From contig AP031352.1 of the NCBI GenBank assembly GCA_037833965.1, positions 23,230,501 through 23,294,500 on the forward strand: a stretch of DNA of 64,000 bases, written 5' to 3'. Shown here piece by piece: positions 26,753 through 37,819 of the stretch (position 1 is its first letter; every line of letters starts with the position of its first letter). Both the position numbers and the translations under genes were made by a program. This stretch comes from Marchantia polymorpha subsp. ruderalis. Lineage: Eukaryota > Streptophyta > Marchantiopsida > Marchantiales > Marchantiaceae. The notes below the pieces were generated by a model that was not told the DNA's origin, did not search any database, and saw only the letters and a list, made by a program, of their open reading frames with translations.

Positions 26753-27699
26753 GGTTCTTTCCCATCAGAAGTATAGATCAGGAACCCATTTCCTTTGCGT
26801 GTTTGTGTCCTTGAGTTCTGTCACCACGCACGAGGAGTTACAACTTAGCGTTCCGCATTTTGTAGCTGAAGGCCTTCGGCCGAATGTTAAGAGCTAGTAC
26901 ATTGGTTAGAGACTTGAGTAGTTCGGATCTGTACCTGCGGGTGACTGCCGATGCTCAGAGCCAGTGACTAGTTAGATACTTGAACAGTTTCGCCCCTACA
27001 CCTTCGAGTGTTTCTTTCTGATTGTACTCCCTTGGGATTTTTCCCCTGAATGCCAAAGTGAAGTTTTGCTACTTCGTGTAAGCCTTGGTTGTAAATTCAG
27101 GTTACGCTGCAGCAGGTGCCTTGAGGGTAACCCCTGTAGTATTTCTGGGAATGACAAGTGCCTGAGAATTCAAACTCTTCAATAGACTGTTGTCGTGTTA
27201 CTGGAATGTTTCTCAGTGAGTCCTTCAGTGCGGACCTGTGTTCTCTGCGCGTTTCGTGAGTTGAGAGTGTTGTTCACCGCGTAGGAGTGACTTCGATCCG
27301 AAGTAGGCAGTCCAAACCGGGTTTCCTACACTAGCAGCAAGCTAGTGGAAGTGTTGTAAAAGCCGGAGTTGGAAGTCACTGCCCGCAGCTTTGCCGAGTG
27401 TGCTCGCGAGAGACTTTCCCCCTGAAATCTTGAGTAGAGGTCCTAACGGATCTCTGGGTTGTGTTTCTGTAGTTTCAGGTGTGTGTGTGTGTGTGTGTGT
27501 TACGCTGCACTGTGCGACCTCCGAGTGCGCTCCGAGTGGACACTTGCAGTATTTCTGGGAGTGACAGTTGCCTGAGAATTCAAACTCCTCAATAGTCTGT
27601 TAAAACGTGACACTTTGTACCCTGTGTGTTCCTCTGTCCCTGTGGGTTCGACCTTTCTACCACTATATTGCAGTTTTAGCCTTTAGTGGGTTATTACAT

Positions 27700-27738
27700 A
27701 AGAAGCCGACAACTTCTTTTTGGCGCCGCTGCCGGGGA
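27700..27738 (+). promoter_or_regulatory. Primer-binding site with preceding hairpin
   Basis: TGGCGCCGCTGCCGGGGA at 27721-27738 is complementary to the 3' end of plant tRNA-Asp with one difference, including the TGG that pairs with CCA. It begins 22 bases after the LTR end rather than directly beside it. The gap holds a perfect 6-bp stem with a 7-base loop (AAGAAG, 27700-27705; CTTCTT, 27713-27718). Confidence 0.8.
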
Positions 27739-27784
27739 CAGTTGCGTCAACACCGGGGTTTTTACGAGCAGCCATGCTCGGTGA

Positions 27785-30616
27785 ATGTCGACGGGGGCTG
27801 GCGGGAGCAACCTAAGTGCTAGAGCTGTCCGCAAGTTCCGACGAGATTCAGAGAAGGCCGTGGAAGAGACACGGCGTCAAAACAAGAAAACACCAAAAAG
27901 AGTATCTAAGCCTAGTTCGGCCGACACCCTTGGGGAACCTACCCCCGGCGACTCGGAACCAAACTTGGTGCTTACAGTTCTACTAGATATTCCTTGCACG
28001 GACCCGCCTCGTGAAGTAGAACCGACCGCCCGAAGACCGTCGACAGACACACCGATGGCGGACGGACAAGCCAATGTGCGGCTACCTCAGCCGATTACTA
28101 AACATTCCTACCCGAAGTACAAAGGGAGTGGGGATGACGACGATGCAGATTCATACATCAAGTTGTTCGAATCGGTGTCTATTGCCAATCGCGAGATCGC
28201 AGACGACGACCGACTAAGGATCTTTCCAAGCCTTCTGCGGAAGAAAGCGAGGAGTTGGTACAATCACGAGAGTATCGATCCGACTGGGTTGACAACATGG
28301 GCCCAGCTGAAGGAGAAGTTCCTTCGCCGCTTTCGCGAGCTCGGCTACGACAGCCGGGTTTTAACAAAGTTACGTAATTTGCAGCGAGAGAAGAAGGAGA
28401 GTCTGCGTGACTACACGGAGAGATTTCTGGACCTCCTCGACAGAATACCGAAAACAGGACCAGGGTCCCCTTTCTCGGTACAACAAGCTGTGGATTGGTA
28501 CGTGACCGGTTTAACTCGGGAGATGGAAACTTTTTGCCGACGTAGCAAGTGCGACACTATTGAGGATGTGATTGCATCGGCAGAAGCCTTCGAAACTTCC
28601 ACTCTCAACCGAAGAGGGAGAGAGAGACGGGAGTCGAAGGAGCGAAAACCGAAGGGAGGGCGAAGACGACGTAGAGGTACAACTCCGTCATCGGAGGAAT
28701 CGTCTTCGGACGAGAACCGTTCCTCATCCGAAGAAGAGGAAACCTCATCGTCGGAGGAGGAGAAGAAGAGGAAGAAGCATGGGTCAGCGAAGAAAAAGGG
28801 CATCCGACGAGTGCCTACGGACAGAGCGCCGGGAGACATAGCCTCGAAGATGGAGACCCTTGTGAAGGACTTCGCCGATCTCAAGGTTCAAGTGGTAGGC
28901 GGGCATGATCGCCGAAAATCACCCGGGAGAGTGCGAGCGAACTTATGGTGTACTACGTGCGGGGCGGTGGGACATGCAAACACCGAGTGCCTTACCACCC
29001 GTCCGTCATATCCAGTCAACGCAGTAGAGTGGGCGCAACCGTACTATGGAGAGCACCCTCAGTACTATGGAGAGGCTAGCGAAGAGACAGCCTACGCCGT
29101 CCAGTCGGTTCCTACCCCTCCTGCAGTTTCAGCAATGCAAGTCCCACGATATATTCCGGTGGATCGGGCCACTACAGTACCCGTGAGGCGGAGAGCACCT
29201 CCAGGGACGTTTGACCCACCGCCACCGCGAGCTTGTTATAATTGCGGGGAAGTTGGGCACTTCTCACCGCAGTGTCCCCATCCAAAAAGGCGAAACGATT
29301 ATGCTCCGACATGTTGTAATTGCAAGAAGATCGGGCATACTGCGCCAGAGTGTGATCAGCCACCAGTCCCTCGGCCAGCGGTACGATTTGTGAACACTCC
29401 TGCCAAGGAGGACGTCCAAGTTAACCAGGTCGAAGTAGGTTCAGACGGGGATGGCGAAGACGAAGAATGGCCGGCTGAAGAGGTTATGTGCGCACGGGTC
29501 GAAACTCGTAGTTCCAAGAAATCGAAGGAGCAAGAGCGTGACACTCGCAAGCACGAACGGAGAACCGACGACCGGACGGGAAAAGGAAAGGAGAAAACAT
29601 CCAGCAAGTCCGACTTGCGACCTGCTCGGAAGTCTTCGGCTACGAGAGAGGCACCAGCAGTGCGCCCCCAGACAGCAGTCGAGGACGAGCCAGTGCGCCT
29701 ACTGAAACGGGACTATGCTCCGGATATCCGCAACGAGGTAGACAACCTGTTGAAGGAAGCGATCCGCACTCAAAAGGACCCACCGCGGCCAGACTTGACA
29801 TCCTCCCTTGGGGCGAAGTTGGCAGCCACCGTGGAACCTCGCAGAGCGTCGCCGACCCCGGCGACCCAACGCGCCCACTATGACTTGGTCGAAGATCTCG
29901 GGAGTCGAAAAGTGAACATCACGTTCAAGCAGCTCTTGGAGGACAATAAGACGTATCGGAGAATGTTGATGCTTTCGCTACGGCATCCGCGGAAGCCGCG
30001 CGCATCCACATCCTCTCAAGTATATCAAGTGGAGAGCGAAGACCAAGGGCCACCCGAGATCGATGTGGAAATAGCAGGGTGTTGTGTACGCAGAGTGCCA
30101 ATCGACTCTGGATCAGGAGTCAACATAATGACGGAGGATACAGCGAGAGCCTTGGGGTTCAGTCAATACGAACCCTCGAAGCGTGTGTTGAGATTAGCGG
30201 ATCAGACGCGGAGAATGCCTGCAGGTATGCTGCGCAATGTCAAGACAATCATCGGGGGTGCGGACTTTCGGTTGACGTATATCATCCTTCAACCGATGAT
30301 GAAGCAGGGCTATGACGTTCTGCTCGGGCGACCATGGCTATATGGTGCACAAGTCAGATGTGATTGGCGAAGACATCGCCTTAAGTTTCCTCATCCTTCG
30401 GAACCGACCAAAACCATTACGGTGCCCTGGAATAGGGTCAGGCACGAAGGAGAGACCCCATCGACAAGTGCAGGTTACACATCGGGCGAGGACAGTGAGT
30501 CGACCGCGCGATCGGATTCCAGTGGTACCGAATCCGATTACTTCGTGGGATTCGTTGCCTGCTGTTCGGTGGGAGAAGAAGAAGAGCCGGAAGCTATTCA
30601 GCCGGAAGACGAATAG
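27785..30616 (+). CDS. Gag-protease polyprotein of the family A element
   Basis: 943 codons encoding capsid/nucleocapsid and aspartic protease. A retrotransposon-gag-type region (ARSWYNHE, LREKFLRRFRELG-like, LRDYTERFLDLLDRIP) spans about residues 100-260. A Ser/Glu-rich run with basic patches lies at about 290-335. There are three CX2CX4HX4C zinc knuckles beginning near residues 389, 484 and 510. The protease active site DSGS is at about 774, followed by the usual LLGRPWL motif. The frame is open and all these motifs are present. Pol follows in the same frame with a short gap; see pol. It is translated from the LTR-driven genomic RNA. Confidence 0.92.
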   Translation: MSTGAGGSNLSARAVRKFRRDSEKAVEETRRQNKKTPKRVSKPSSADTLGEPTPGDSEPNLVLTVLLDIPCTDPPREVEPTARRPSTDTPMADGQANVRLPQPITKHSYPKYKGSGDDDDADSYIKLFESVSIANREIADDDRLRIFPSLLRKKARSWYNHESIDPTGLTTWAQLKEKFLRRFRELGYDSRVLTKLRNLQREKKESLRDYTERFLDLLDRIPKTGPGSPFSVQQAVDWYVTGLTREMETFCRRSKCDTIEDVIASAEAFETSTLNRRGRERRESKERKPKGGRRRRRGTTPSSEESSSDENRSSSEEEETSSSEEEKKRKKHGSAKKKGIRRVPTDRAPGDIASKMETLVKDFADLKVQVVGGHDRRKSPGRVRANLWCTTCGAVGHANTECLTTRPSYPVNAVEWAQPYYGEHPQYYGEASEETAYAVQSVPTPPAVSAMQVPRYIPVDRATTVPVRRRAPPGTFDPPPPRACYNCGEVGHFSPQCPHPKRRNDYAPTCCNCKKIGHTAPECDQPPVPRPAVRFVNTPAKEDVQVNQVEVGSDGDGEDEEWPAEEVMCARVETRSSKKSKEQERDTRKHERRTDDRTGKGKEKTSSKSDLRPARKSSATREAPAVRPQTAVEDEPVRLLKRDYAPDIRNEVDNLLKEAIRTQKDPPRPDLTSSLGAKLAATVEPRRASPTPATQRAHYDLVEDLGSRKVNITFKQLLEDNKTYRRMLMLSLRHPRKPRASTSSQVYQVESEDQGPPEIDVEIAGCCVRRVPIDSGSGVNIMTEDTARALGFSQYEPSKRVLRLADQTRRMPAGMLRNVKTIIGGADFRLTYIILQPMMKQGYDVLLGRPWLYGAQVRCDWRRHRLKFPHPSEPTKTITVPWNRVRHEGETPSTSAGYTSGEDSESTARSDSSGTESDYFVGFVACCSVGEEEEPEAIQPEDE

Positions 30617-30625
30617 CAATTAACT

Positions 30626-33457
30626 GTGGGACTGGGAAGGAGTGAGACGAGTCACACTGAGGGCATTGTCGACCCTAGTGACTGTCACGAAGTACAACTC
30701 AGTCCCGGCAAGTGCTTGAAGGTATCAAGCGCAGTGAGAGGAGACGAGCTAAGGAAAGTACAGGCATTCCTTAGCCATTATGTCGACGTCTTCGCCTGGA
30801 AGATCGAAGACATGAAGGGGATACCTGCACGGTATGGGGAACACCGTATCGATTTACTGGACGACTCAGTACCCATACGACAGCGCCAGTATCGCCTCAA
30901 CCCAAAATACTCCTTGCTAGTTAAAGAAGAGATAGATAAGTACTTGAGCGCTGGAATTATTTACCCTGTGCTCAGCAGTGAGTGGGTGTCACCGATTGTT
31001 ATCGTACCCAAGAAGTTGACGGGTAAGATACGAGTGTGTCAGGATTTCCGGAAGTTGAATGCAGCAACACGCAAGGATCATCACCCGTTACCATTCACGG
31101 ATGCCATTCTAGACCATGTTGCCGGACATGAATGTTATAGCTTCCTGGATGGGTTCTCAGGTTACAATCAGGTGTCTATCCGTGAACAGGACAAGGATAA
31201 AACTACGTTCACAACCGACTGGGGAACTTACGCATACCACAAGATGCCCTTCGGTCTGTGCAACGCGCCTGCCACCTTTCAACGGATGATGACCAATATC
31301 TTTCAGGAACAACTGAGGAAGTTCCTGGAAATATTCATAGATGACTTCTGTGTCTTTGGGAAGCGGTCTGAACACTTAAGTCACTTGAAGCAGACCTTCG
31401 ATAAATGTAGAGAGAGCAGTTTATCACTGCATCCCGAGAAGTGCTTTTTCTTCATGACTAGTGGGATCTTGTTGGGTCATCGGGTCTCGGCAGACGGCAT
31501 TGCGGTGGACGTCGAGAAAGTCAAGGTTATACTCGAGCTTGAGCCACCCACGAATCTAAGAGAGCTGCGAGCATTCCTGGGTCATGTGGGCTACTACCGA
31601 AGATTCATACACATGTATGCAATACTGGCGGCGGACCTGACCAAGTTGTTGAAGAAGGACGAGCCTTATGCTTGGGGTGCGAACCAGCAGTTAGCCTTTG
31701 AGACTCTTAAAGCGAAACTCACGACTGCTCCCGTACTAAGGAGTCCAGACTGGAATCGACCATTCCATGTTTACGTTGACACCTCGGCATTCGCCATCGG
31801 TGTAGTACTGAGTCAAAAGGATGACAACAAAAAGGACTACCCGATCTACTTCGCGAGCCGACAGCTGTCTCTAGCAGAGCGGAAGTACACCACGACGGAG
31901 AGAGAAGCGTTGGGGATGGTGTACTCCTGTAAAAAGTTCCGTCACTACCTAATCTGCTACGAGTTTGTGTTCCATGTGGACCACTACGCATTGCAACACC
32001 TAGTCAAGAAAGCCGACCTATCCGGTCGGATCGCCAGGTGGGTGTTGTTACTACAAGAGTTCACCTACACAGTCCAGACCAGGAAAGGGGTGCACCACGA
32101 AAATGCGGATTACTTGTCCCGATTATGGACACAGCCGACAGAGGAGGAATTAGTGGACGATTTTCCAGATGAAGAGTTATTTCAGTTGTCTGCAGGACAT
32201 GAGTATCGCTATGCCGACCTGTATCGATATCTGCTAACCCTCCAGTGTCCCGGAGGCATGGATGTGGAACAGCGAACTGTCTTTATTCATAAGGCAGGCC
32301 CGTACCAACTCCAGCAGGGGGTTTTGTTCAAGAAGATGGCAGATGAGCGCTTATGCAGATGCCTGGAGGAATCAGAGGTACCAAGAATAGTGAGTGCGAT
32401 GCATACAGAGGAGGCGGGTGGACACTATGCCACCAGGAACACGGTCACAAAGATCCTAAATGCGGGGTATTGGTGGCCGACCATGTTTAAGGATGTTCAC
32501 GATTACATCCGCAAGTGCGACAGTTGCCAGAGGACGGGGAGACCGACGCCTACAACACGCTGGCCCCTGACTCCCATCATGCCTCTAGCACCGTTCGAAA
32601 AGTGGGGTATTGACTTTGTAGGGCCGATACAACCAGTGACTAGAAGTACACGAAGGCGCTACATTCTGGTAGCAACGGACTATGCCACCAAAATGGTAGA
32701 GGCCAGAGCCACCAGAAAGGATGATGCTGCCACAGTGGCAGCATTCTTGTTTGAGTCGATCATCACACGCTACGGATGTCCCTTAGAGCTAGTCAGCGAC
32801 CGGGGCACGCATTTTCTGAATCACATCATCGAAGATCTGACACGGTATTTCCACATCAAGCACCGGAAGACTACTCCATACAATCCCAAGGCAAATGGAT
32901 TGACGGAGAAGTCCAATGGTCTGCTGTGTAAAATACTACTCAAGGTCACGGTGAATCACGCTCACGACTGGGATACGAAGCTAGCAGCCGCTCTATGGGC
33001 GTACCGCACAGCTGAGAAGATCACGACCAAACAGACACCATACTTTCTGGTATATGGGCAACACCCGATCCTCCCGATGGAATTTGAAGTACCCACCCAA
33101 CGAACGTTGGATTTGCAGAGGATGGGCGCAGAGGAGAGTCAGCTCTACAGGTTACAGGAGGTCACGCTGCTGGATGAGAGGAGAAGAGACGCCGAAGATC
33201 GCACCAGGAAAATCCAGCTCCGTCGAAAGGAGAGATACGATAAAAAGATCAAACCGGTACTCCTGCAGGCGGGTGATTTGGCATTACTCTACGACAGCAG
33301 GCATGCCAGATTCCCAGGCAAACTGCACCTAAGGTGGATGGGACCTTACAGGGTTGTCGAAGTCTTCCCGAATGGATCCATCCAACTTGCGGACCTGGCC
33401 GGCGATTTGTTAGGCACCCGAGTGAACGGGTGGCGGTTGAAGAAATACCACATGTGA
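30626..33457 (+). CDS. Pol polyprotein of the family A element (RT, RNase H, integrase)
   Basis: 943 codons. Reverse transcriptase includes VCQDFRKLN, MPFGLCNAPATFQR and the catalytic FIDD (Asp239-Asp240). RNase H begins at HVYVDTSAFAIG (Asp385) with the YTTTEREAL and NADYLSRL motifs. Integrase has an HHCC zinc site (from His593 to CDSCQR) and a D,D,35E triad at about Asp663, Asp725 and Glu761. The GPY/F-type module (RWMGPYRVVEV) closes the protein and no chromodomain follows. Gag-pro and pol share one frame and are arranged back to back. The junction near 30.62 kb has the CAA-UUA type context of known plant read-through sites, so expression by read-through is likely, as in some other LTR elements. 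Confidence 0.93.
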   Translation: MGLGRSETSHTEGIVDPSDCHEVQLSPGKCLKVSSAVRGDELRKVQAFLSHYVDVFAWKIEDMKGIPARYGEHRIDLLDDSVPIRQRQYRLNPKYSLLVKEEIDKYLSAGIIYPVLSSEWVSPIVIVPKKLTGKIRVCQDFRKLNAATRKDHHPLPFTDAILDHVAGHECYSFLDGFSGYNQVSIREQDKDKTTFTTDWGTYAYHKMPFGLCNAPATFQRMMTNIFQEQLRKFLEIFIDDFCVFGKRSEHLSHLKQTFDKCRESSLSLHPEKCFFFMTSGILLGHRVSADGIAVDVEKVKVILELEPPTNLRELRAFLGHVGYYRRFIHMYAILAADLTKLLKKDEPYAWGANQQLAFETLKAKLTTAPVLRSPDWNRPFHVYVDTSAFAIGVVLSQKDDNKKDYPIYFASRQLSLAERKYTTTEREALGMVYSCKKFRHYLICYEFVFHVDHYALQHLVKKADLSGRIARWVLLLQEFTYTVQTRKGVHHENADYLSRLWTQPTEEELVDDFPDEELFQLSAGHEYRYADLYRYLLTLQCPGGMDVEQRTVFIHKAGPYQLQQGVLFKKMADERLCRCLEESEVPRIVSAMHTEEAGGHYATRNTVTKILNAGYWWPTMFKDVHDYIRKCDSCQRTGRPTPTTRWPLTPIMPLAPFEKWGIDFVGPIQPVTRSTRRRYILVATDYATKMVEARATRKDDAATVAAFLFESIITRYGCPLELVSDRGTHFLNHIIEDLTRYFHIKHRKTTPYNPKANGLTEKSNGLLCKILLKVTVNHAHDWDTKLAAALWAYRTAEKITTKQTPYFLVYGQHPILPMEFEVPTQRTLDLQRMGAEESQLYRLQEVTLLDERRRDAEDRTRKIQLRRKERYDKKIKPVLLQAGDLALLYDSRHARFPGKLHLRWMGPYRVVEVFPNGSIQLADLAGDLLGTRVNGWRLKKYHM

Positions 33458-33481
33458 GTGTTCGCGTGGGCGCTCACAATT

Positions 33482-33494
33482 GAGGAGGGGGGCA
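33482..33494 (+). promoter_or_regulatory. Polypurine tract
   Basis: GAGGAGGGGGGCA directly abuts the 3' LTR. It would prime plus-strand DNA synthesis. It lies 24 bases after the end of pol. Confidence 0.85.
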
Positions 33495-34649
33495 TGTGGT
33501 ACCCCACTTTTGGCAATTTTGAGGAAATTAAAACATTTTTGGAAAACTGTACCCTGGCAGCATTGTAAATAGCCTTCGGTACATCAAAACAGAGTGAATC
33601 CGGAAGATCGCGGGAATTCTCGAGGGATCTTGTAGAATCTGGGATTTGGGGTGCCGCAGTAAGGACAGGCACCACCCTCCCTGCGCGCTCTGCAGATAGG
33701 ATCTCTACGGCGCAAGGCGCAAAACCCGCCTTCGGAGGTTGCGTCCGCGGCTGTAGGGAAACCCCCGTAATTAGGTCAACCCTCGGGCGCCTTGACCAAG
33801 TTAGGATCCCGTTGGAAAGAGCTCGACGCACTGATTCCAACGAGCCCAAGAACGCTTGGAACGGACGAGGACTTAGGGAGTTATCGCTACTGGAAGAAAC
33901 GAAGGCGTTCGCCTGTGCACAGGCGAAGTAGGGTTAGGGAAGGCGCGAAGTCCGCCTACGCACAGGCGTTCGCCTGTGCACAGGCACTTCGGCGTCGGCG
34001 GAAAATCCGCCTTGGGCCCTAGAAATGCGCCTTGTGAGGTAGAAAGTGTACAGCGCCTTCCGCGCCAGCGCAGCGCCGCGTACGTCGGAAGAGCCGCCAG
34101 AGTAATCCCATCGGTACGGACCATGCGGACGGCACGGGTGGATGCGCTCTTGGACGGACGGAGTTGCGGCGGCGGAAGCACCGACGGGGAGACCAGGAAC
34201 GGACAGACTGGACGGAGACGGCTGACCACGGTCAACGCCTTCCGCGCCAGCGCAGCGCCGCGGACGGAATTCGCCTCCGCACAGGCGAACGCCTGTGCAC
34301 AGGAGGATGTTCAAGTTCCGCACCGGCGGAGGATCCGCCGAGGCTCCTGCCTGCGCACAGGCAGGAGTTGAATTTTTGTCCGACATGCGGACACACGCGT
34401 CAAGGCAGAAGGAGATTGGCCGAGGGACGGTACGAACAAGTGTACCGCGCAAGGCGGAAAACTCGCCTTCGGCGCTACGCCCCCATGTCCGCAGGGTGAC
34501 ACGCTCGCGGAGTTCAAATCCGCCAATTCGAGCGTGAAAGTTTAATCGACGACGGCGGAGCGTGAAGCCGCGCGTGAGAGCGAAGACCGTTCCAGCGTAC
34601 AGCCGGCGCGGCCATCAAGTGAGACGTTCTTCACGACCAAGAGCCGACC

Positions 34650-37600
34650 ATGACCTTCGACCGGGCGGCGGAGAACGTCCCATTCTTGAATTCGCGATTC
34701 CAATCTCTTGTGCGCGCTGCGCGCATCCATCTGCTGGCTGCGGAACATTCTCGACGTCGTCGCACAGGAGATTTCTTGTTGATTGAGGGAGAAGTGAGTG
34801 CGCGTGATTTGGAATTGAAAGCGATTAGAGTTTGCCGAGAGAGAAAGAAACGCGGGCAGTGCGGAAGTAGAATGAGCGGGCGAGCGAACCCCAGGAACGC
34901 AATGACGAGACCGAGCAGATTGCGGATGGTGCCACTTCGCCTGCCGCAGAACGGGCTGCGCGCTTTCGAGGAGCGCTTAATAGCAAGAAAGCTCGATTTC
35001 TTGCTATGGGGATGGAATTACATCTGTGCGAATATGGTGCGCGAGTGGCTAGAGCCACAGGGACCACCCTCGCGCGGATTGCGTCCGCATGTTGATCGGT
35101 GGACAGTCCAAGATTGGGCGCAGGCGTTGGGAAGATGTGCTGGCATGCCAGGGCATCTCCTTTTCGACAGCGAGAGCATCAAGGTGACCAAGCAAGAAGA
35201 GGCGCAATTTGTGGAGCTGTTCAAGACCGGGAGGTCTACCAAGAATGGGTACAGGACCCGTGATTACAAGGATCGATTTCGCCGGACTCTGTCCGCGGCG
35301 CTGATGCAATTACTGCAGCCGCACCGCGCCTGCTACATCACATTGTGGCAAGTCTCTTTTGTGGAGTGCGTCATCGAGGGAACTCCAATTCACTGGGCGA
35401 GCATCCTGCACAGGGTGATGCGACAGCACGCGTTTGAGGAGAAGGGGGGAACTCTAAACCATCTTTCTCCTTTCCTCATCAATTTTTATCGACAGCGGAA
35501 TTGTTTGACAGCGGTAGAGCTTGAACATTTTCCGCCATTGTCCATCGACCATCCCGGGAAGTATGTGCGGGAGAACGAGGTCGATACTGATGCAGAGGAG
35601 TCACCGACTTCTACCCCATCAAGACGGAGGGACGAAGGGAGACACACCCCTGCAGCGCGAGTGCCGCGGAAGCGGCGATGGAGGGAAGAGTCCGAAGAGG
35701 AGCAGCATCAAGAACCTTCTGCTCCCATTCGACCGCGGCCGCTGTGCGAGCCATACAGCCGGCCGAAGCAGAAGGCACGCAGACTGTTGTTGCCAGCTGA
35801 GAGTGCGGACACGGCGACGATTGCGACGGAGATAGGAAGGGCGTCGCCAGAGAGGCGAGAGGAAGCGCGGACGACCGCAGGAGCAACGGGCCACGCTGCA
35901 ACCTCGTCGGGAGAGAGGCCGCCTACGGGCCAAGGGCCTCCGTAGTTACCACGTGCGATGCGGACAGAGGTTCCGTTTGCGCACAGGCGAACCTCCGCGG
36001 ACGGACGAGCCTCCGCGGACCGGCGAACACAAGTGGACGTGGATCTACGCTTACGCGTGGGAAGGAGCAGTCCGCCTGTGCACAGGACACCTCCACACGT
36101 GCCGCCTGTGCACAGGCAAGAATCACCCCCGTTCCAACGCAGGAAGGGGAAGGAGCCGGCGGAAGAACCGCCTACGAGACACCGGCCCTCGGGGCCAGAC
36201 CCTCCGGCGCACCACGCGCCGCAATTTGCGCCTTCGGCGCCAGGGCCTTCGAGCCGAGGAGATACGAGCAGAGAGCGTGCGGAGGCCGCACCATCGGTGG
36301 GAAGACCGCCGATAGATGCGCCTTCGGCGGTAGGGCCTATAGGCCAAGGAACATCGGGCGTGCGGCCCCCAGCCATGTCGCCTTCGGCGATAGATGTCCG
36401 CGGCGCTACGCCTGCGGCGGACAAGGCGCCGGCAAATGCGCCTGCGCACGGGCCGGGCACAGCCCCCACGGACCGATCAAGGGAGCAGCAGACGGAGGAG
36501 CGGAGTGACTGTCCGCGGGATGAAATCTCGATGCGCGATGCGCAATCAAACCCCGCGCAGCCACCCTCCGCTCGACCGCCTTCGGCGGCGGACGACGGAG
36601 ACAGAGAGGACGCGGGAGGCAATCAACAAGTAAGCGACGGGGATGCCGCTCGGGTACATTCGCCTTCCGCCTTAGACATTTTGGCGACGAGCAGCGAGGC
36701 TGCAGCCGTGCCTTCGCAGGCAGCACACGTCGAGGACGTGCAGCCCCACTCGGGGCAGTCGCTGACGCAATCAATGGCGACTGAAATTCTCCACTCGGAT
36801 GATGACGACGGAGGCTCCACGGAAGAAATGACAGGAGCAGAAGACACTGAGGAGGAGGAGGAGGAAATTGTTGGAGCGCCGGCGGCGGCGCTCTCTGAGC
36901 AGGTGATTCCGTTGCTGCGGTACTTGGATCGCAAGGTCGATAAATACGCCGACCCACTCCAGCCGGGATCTTACATCGAGTTAGTGCGCAGGCGGACTCG
37001 CACTAAAGTCCACCCCAGCAAGCTATTAGCTAGAGTGTACCAGGAGTTGAGGGACTTGAAGGAGAAGCATGAGTGCTTGTGGGGTCAGTACAAGCTTAAT
37101 CAGAAGTTCTACAAGCACTCCGAGATGATGAAGGATGAGAAACTGGGCGAGCTCACCAAGGAGCAGGTGAAGGTCAAGGAAGCACTCAACTCTGAGCAGG
37201 CCCAGAATCGGATTTTGTCAGAGGAGCTCGTGCGACAGACGAGGTTGTTGGAACAATGTCAGCTCGCACGGCAGGCGGATGAAGAGTTAATCCGCAGGTT
37301 GCAGTCAGAGTGTGGCGAATTGAGAGCGCAACGTGCTGAAGCCGAATCGCAATTAGTGATAATTGAAGAGGATCGCAGGAAGGAGGCGGATCGCACGAAG
37401 GTGGAGACGGCGAGGCGAGTCGCCCACTGTCTCAAGGGCTACGCCCACAGGGAAGTGAAGGCGCAGGAGAAACTCACACTGCGTGAGTTTGAATTGCGCG
37501 CAGCCGGGTTGTTGTCAGGCGACAGTAGGAGTCGGCGGAAGGTAGCGAAGAAGCTCGAGGCCTTTCTGTCGAAGGCACAGGATACCATGTCCGCCCTCGA

Positions 37601-37754
37601 GGGGGAGGTGTCCGCGGCGTTGCAGCGGTTGGGACTGCGCAGTCGAGCGGAAGAGTGGCAGGGTAGGGAGTTAGTGCGCGGCAGTCGGCCGCGCAGGAGA
37701 CGTAGTACAGGTTCCGCGGAGTGTAGTGTAGCGTGGTTCCGTGCAGGCGTGTAG
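34650..37754 (+). pseudogene. U3 ORF in the 3' LTR (fossil, broken)
   Basis: This is the 3' LTR copy of the coiled-coil protein at 23550-26687, with the same domain order and broken about once. It lies downstream of pol, the place from which a third gene would be read on the genomic RNA. Confidence 0.85.
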
Positions 37755-37790
37755 CGTAGTGCAGTGTAGTGTTAGGTAGGACTTAGAAGG

Positions 37791-37819
37791 TATAAAATAG
37801 TTCCAGGCGTTTTGCCTGG
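37791..37819 (+). promoter_or_regulatory. TATA box and hairpin of the 3' LTR
   Basis: TATAAAA at 37791-37797 and the CCAGGC-GTTTT-GCCTGG inverted repeat at 37803-37819, as in the 5' LTR. From this position it could drive read-out into the flanking LTR B DNA. Confidence 0.6.

Larger units (their letters stand above)
22395..27698 (+). repeat. 5' LTR of the full family A element
   Basis: It runs from TGTGGTACCCC to GGGTTATTACA. U3 (to about 26755) makes up over 80% of its length and is filled by a 1.15-kb GC-rich leader plus the U3 ORF. R and U5 cover about 0.94 kb, including a GT-repeat near 27480 and two copies of a roughly 55-base segment (near 27137 and 27549). Length is far above the few hundred to 2,000 bases common in plant LTR elements. 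Confidence 0.95.

Noticed and set aside
26872-26884. Extra-stable cUUCGg tetraloop in the leader
   Set aside because: On checking, GGCCTTCGGCC pairs as GGCC/GGCC around a TTC triplet, so the C(UUCG)G arrangement is not formed.
27640-27665. tRNA-like B box (GGGTTCGACC) in U5
   Set aside because: No A box at the right distance and no cloverleaf. It is a conserved part of the LTR end.
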